In this document: positions 61,100-64,000 of the stretch, one piece after another | Layout: every line of letters starts with the position of its first letter | Position numbering within the stretch: position 1 is the first letter of the stretch | Assembly: GCA_028554755.1 (NCBI GenBank) | Contig: JAPTOF010000003.1 | Span: forward strand, 9,309,501 to 9,373,500 | DNA length: 64,000 nucleotides | From: Cordia subcordata | Taxonomy: Eukaryota > Streptophyta > Magnoliopsida > Boraginales > Cordiaceae | Reading direction: 5' to 3' | Program-made: the position numbers and the translations under genes | The notes under the pieces: model-generated | Told to the model about the DNA's origin: nothing | What the model saw: only the letters and a program-made list of their open reading frames with translations | The model's database searches: none

Positions 61100-62357
61100 C
61101 TATTTGCCATCATCGGAATCTGAGTCACTGGCATTATAACCTAATAGCAAACATCAAAAGTCAACACACACAACATTCCCCCAAATACAGCAAGAAGCAC
61201 CAGTTTCATGAGAGAGAAATATTAATAACCCGGATGTTTATCTCCAACTTTCCATGCTGATGACCGACTCTTCGAGGCCCTATTGATCCAAGCTCTTCCC
61301 TAAATGAAATCAACAACATAAACTAAACTACTTCGCAAATAGAATACAAAAGGTATAACTAGAAGCGCCTCAAACCACTGTTTCCCTAGCCAACAACCAT
61401 TAATAGATTGATCACAAGACAACAAAACATGGGCAAAATATTTCACAAACTTCTGCTACTAAATTGGTCTTCAAAATCACACATTACTTGTTTGGTAAAT
61501 AAACTAGAATAAAGAATATAAACATTTTCCATTAGAAAACAAAAAAGAAATTAAACAAATTACTAAATTTCCTATTCGATGCACTAAGGCTCCTGCAAAT
61601 GGCGGAATCTGGAAAGCTAAGCGCGCACATGAATAAAAATCTTGTTTCCAGTACTCCGAAACGAAGATCATGTAAGTCACTAAACAATTGCACTAAGCAT
61701 TACATACAAAATCAAAGATTCATTTTTTGATAAATTAATTATCTTCACCTTGTTCCAAGTTCAACACCAATCTAAATTCCCAGCATAGCCTAACAATATG
61801 TAGAAACTAAGCTCTCAATAAGCTCTCAATAACTCACAAGTAGACACATTTATGTAACTATAGTTTTGTGCACTGAACTACCCTTTTAGCTCGCTTTGAT
61901 TTCATTTATGCAACGATAAAAGAGAAGAATATTAAAGAAAACAAACAAACAAAAGGAGTCTAACCCTTTGGGCATCTCTGGCGACGCCATAACCACTGTA
62001 ATACATCTGGCCCACAAGGACCTGCATGGCGGCGTCACCAGCCTTGGCCTCCTTGAGGGTGTCCTGGAACCACCGTTTGACACAGTCCGACACCACCTCT
62101 GCCAGCGGCAACCGCCGCTGTTCGGCCGTGGAGGAGTTCGAGTTCCCAACTTCCATCTTGTTCTTCTTCCGCCGGTGCCGCTGCTGCTGCTGTTGCTGCG
62201 TAGGCTCCAAGGATTCTGCTTTTCGCAGCCCACTGGGGTTGGTAGGCTGGGCCTCAGAGGATGAAACGGGTCGACCCTTGGATGCTATGGGCTTGATTTG
62301 GTTGTTGAGCCTGTTGGACGTGATAATTCTTGCCCAGTTTTGAAGTCTCTTTCCCAT
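61100..62357 (-). CDS. Small Sel1-repeat (HCP-like) protein
   Basis: Three exons, 61965-62357, 61230-61299 and 61100-61140, with GT-AG introns of 665 and 89 bp. They give 504 nt and 167 residues with matching phases. Residues 1 to about 85 are low-complexity and basic, including MGKRLQNWARI, a Gln run (EPTQQQQQQ, coded by CAG repeats near 62195) and RHRRKKNK. Then comes a conserved block: PLAEVVSDCVKRWFQDTLKE, followed by a single Sel1-type repeat (GDAAMQVLVGQMYYSGYGV). The tail is acidic (NASDSDSDDGK). Sel1 repeats are alpha-helical protein-binding modules; the partner here is unknown. Plant genomes encode similar short single-repeat proteins of uncharacterised role. The first exon's start is the only in-frame Met before the conserved block with a sensible context. 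Confidence 0.88.
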
Positions 62358-62786
62358 ATAACAAGTCGAAGGAATGAATGAAAGAGAGAAAGAATGGATA
62401 AATGAGCAGCTTTTTTTCTCTCTCTATCTGTCATTTTCTTTTTTTCTTTTTAACAATTTAACGAGTTTATTTTCAAGAATTATACCTTGCTTTTCGTAAA
62501 ATGGTTTGTTTGGTAAAATGAAAAAAAAAACCATTAAAATTCTTATTTGCAATGCTCGAAACTAAATTAGAAATGTGACAAAAATAGAGTTTTTCTCCCT
62601 CTCTGAAAATTCTTATCCTCATTCTCTCGAACATCTTCTTTGTCACTCTTACTTTTTCCGTCGTGCCTAAGAACACCTTTTACTCTGAGAAGAGGGTTAG
62701 ATAAATTGCAAAATAGAAGTCCCTTGGAGGGATTCCATTTATTTTTTGGCTAAAAATTTTGAAGGTGATGAACAGGTTTCAAACAA
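62358..62786. other. Upstream region of the Sel1 gene
   Basis: The 5' flank of the - strand Sel1 gene. A CT-rich stretch (62410-62450) could be a pyrimidine-rich core promoter patch. No gene is seen. Confidence 0.35.
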
Positions 62787-63060
62787 GAGCCCATTTGGCT
62801 AAGCTTATTTTTAAGTTCTTATAAGCAGCTTGTGTTTATGAGTAAAAAGTTATTTATAAGCAAGTGATAAATAAGTGGAGATGTATTTGAATAATACGTA
62901 CTTATAAGCTATTAATATGTTTCATAAATAAGTGATTATAAGTAGCAGTATTAGTTATAATAACTAAAAGTAACATGTTATTAATTATAAATTGTCAAAA
63001 GTGAACTTTTTAAAGGTAATGTGTCTTTTTATGACTTCAACCAAATTGCTTATAAGCTAT
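62787..63060. mobile_element. Decayed stem-loop MITE
   Basis: It begins AGCCCATTTGGCTAAGCTT, close to the left end of the MITE at 40667-40784, and is full of CTTATAAGC and ATAAGTG repeats in both orientations. Near its right side, ACCAAATTGCTTATAAGC is a candidate opposite end. No target duplication can be fixed because an LTR fragment abuts it. Confidence 0.5.
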
Positions 63061-64000
63061 CAAAAAATAAATTTGATCAATGGTGCAATAATCAAATACA
63101 ACAAGTACACAACAAGTAAGCACTTGAAGGTAAAGAGTTTGAAGGATAAGAAGATCAAACGCAACAATTCAAGGTGGTTCAAACTCCCTTAGGCGTAGTC
63201 CACCATTAAGGTCTCCCTTAGGGTTCCGGAAGATTCAATAGCAATCCGACTTCTTGCTTAGTACATCGTAGAAGTGTAGAACAACGTTGACAACCCTTGC
63301 TATACCACAAGGACCTCAAGTGTATGGCAACAATTCAAGGATTTCAACCCTTCAGTCTTAATCTCACAAGATTAAAACATTCAACCTAGTCTATCCAAGA
63401 TTGAAATTAAAAACAATGAAATAGAGAAATATTTTGGTCTATAAACTTCCCAAGAGCAAGATTGCAAGAGATATAAATACTTTCCCATATTGTTTAAAGT
63501 GGATAAGCAAATTTATGAACTAAACTAACTTGATCAACCAGAATTGAATGCAAAATTAAATGATTAAAGATAGCTTTTAATGCTTTGTATTGCAAAGAAT
63601 AGCTCAAATCAAGTTGTATAAATGTTGGTGAGAAAGAGATGTACTTATAAAATCAAAAAGTAATTTCTCCAACGACTAGTTTTAAAAACAAGTTTGCACT
63701 ACTGGTTGACGATGGCGCCTCAATCGATAGAAAGCAAAACTCTTTAACCATACTAGTCGACCCTATCAGTCGACCAATGCCTCAACCGGTACAGAGAGCC
63801 AAGCTCTCTAACCATACTGATAAACATGTTTGCTAGAAAAAACCTTTACCGGGCCACAAGTCCTTGGTCATAGTCTCGGCCAAGTTCTCTTCTTGCACTA
63901 TGCGGCCACTTGGTTTCCTTGCACAATTTAACAGAAATGGGCTTTTTCCTTATTCCTAAACTTGATTTAGGGACTTGAAGCAATATGCATTATAGACTCC
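63061..64000. repeat. Copia-type LTR copy, runs off window
   Basis: From about 63095 it is collinear with 51895-52720 of the solo LTR (AAGATCAAACGCAAC, GTGGTTCAAACTCCC, TAGTACATCGTAGAAGTGTAG, then the ACTAGTCGACC and CAACCGGT block). The LTR start is missing and the end lies beyond the window. Confidence 0.7.

Noticed and set aside
61968..62343. + strand ORFs over the Sel1 first exon
   Set aside because: They are antisense shadows of the GC-rich exon; the - strand frame joins correctly to two further exons.

Overview
This is a plant nuclear window, almost certainly from a eudicot: AT-rich, dominated by nested LTR retrotransposons, with three intact spliced host genes (GT-AG introns) in the retrotransposon-poor stretches. 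I cannot name the species. No gene here is prokaryotic, organellar or viral.

Positions 1-22455 are one nested retrotransposon stack. Two Ty1/copia elements lie head to tail on the + strand and share one LTR (13640-15753), which has a polypurine-tract side on its left and an initiator-Met tRNA primer site on its right. Both copia bodies carry the same Harbinger-type MITE at the same place in the integrase. The first body is split by an 8.2 kb gypsy element on the - strand (4177-12371) that has LTRs, gag, protease and an unrecognised ORF, but no visible reverse transcriptase or integrase. Pieces of a related gypsy LTR cut into both ends of the copia pair (1-1315, 21259-22455).

Positions 22456-35000 hold an unrecognised decayed segment, then a - strand SIRE/Maximus-like copia (23775-31333) carrying a clean gypsy solo LTR and a 573 bp MITE, then the 3' end and LTR of a + strand relative whose LTR start has turned into a compound microsatellite, then a Tat-like gypsy fragment.

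Positions 35000-36600 hold a complete six-exon CURT1B-like gene (thylakoid curvature) on the - strand. Positions 37275-39010 are a roughly 140 bp tandem array behind a CACTA-like end, and 39000-44200 hold scattered fragments of host genes (a coiled-coil exon, a receptor-like kinase exon) plus a small Tourist-like MITE.

Positions 44400-54300 are a second nested stack: a copia LTR, a gypsy 5' end, and a SIRE-like copia (+) whose gag is interrupted by a complete small gag-pro copia (47539-50169) and whose protease is interrupted by a solo LTR (51811-54020).

Positions 55200-62400 form the second gene island: a nine-exon CAN-type staphylococcal-nuclease-like gene on +, and a three-exon Sel1-repeat gene on -, converging across 3.5 kb. 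The window closes in another copy of the copia LTR found at 51811-54020. The three host genes have unrelated jobs and show no sign of working together. Apart from these genes, almost every ORF is decayed transposon coding sequence.
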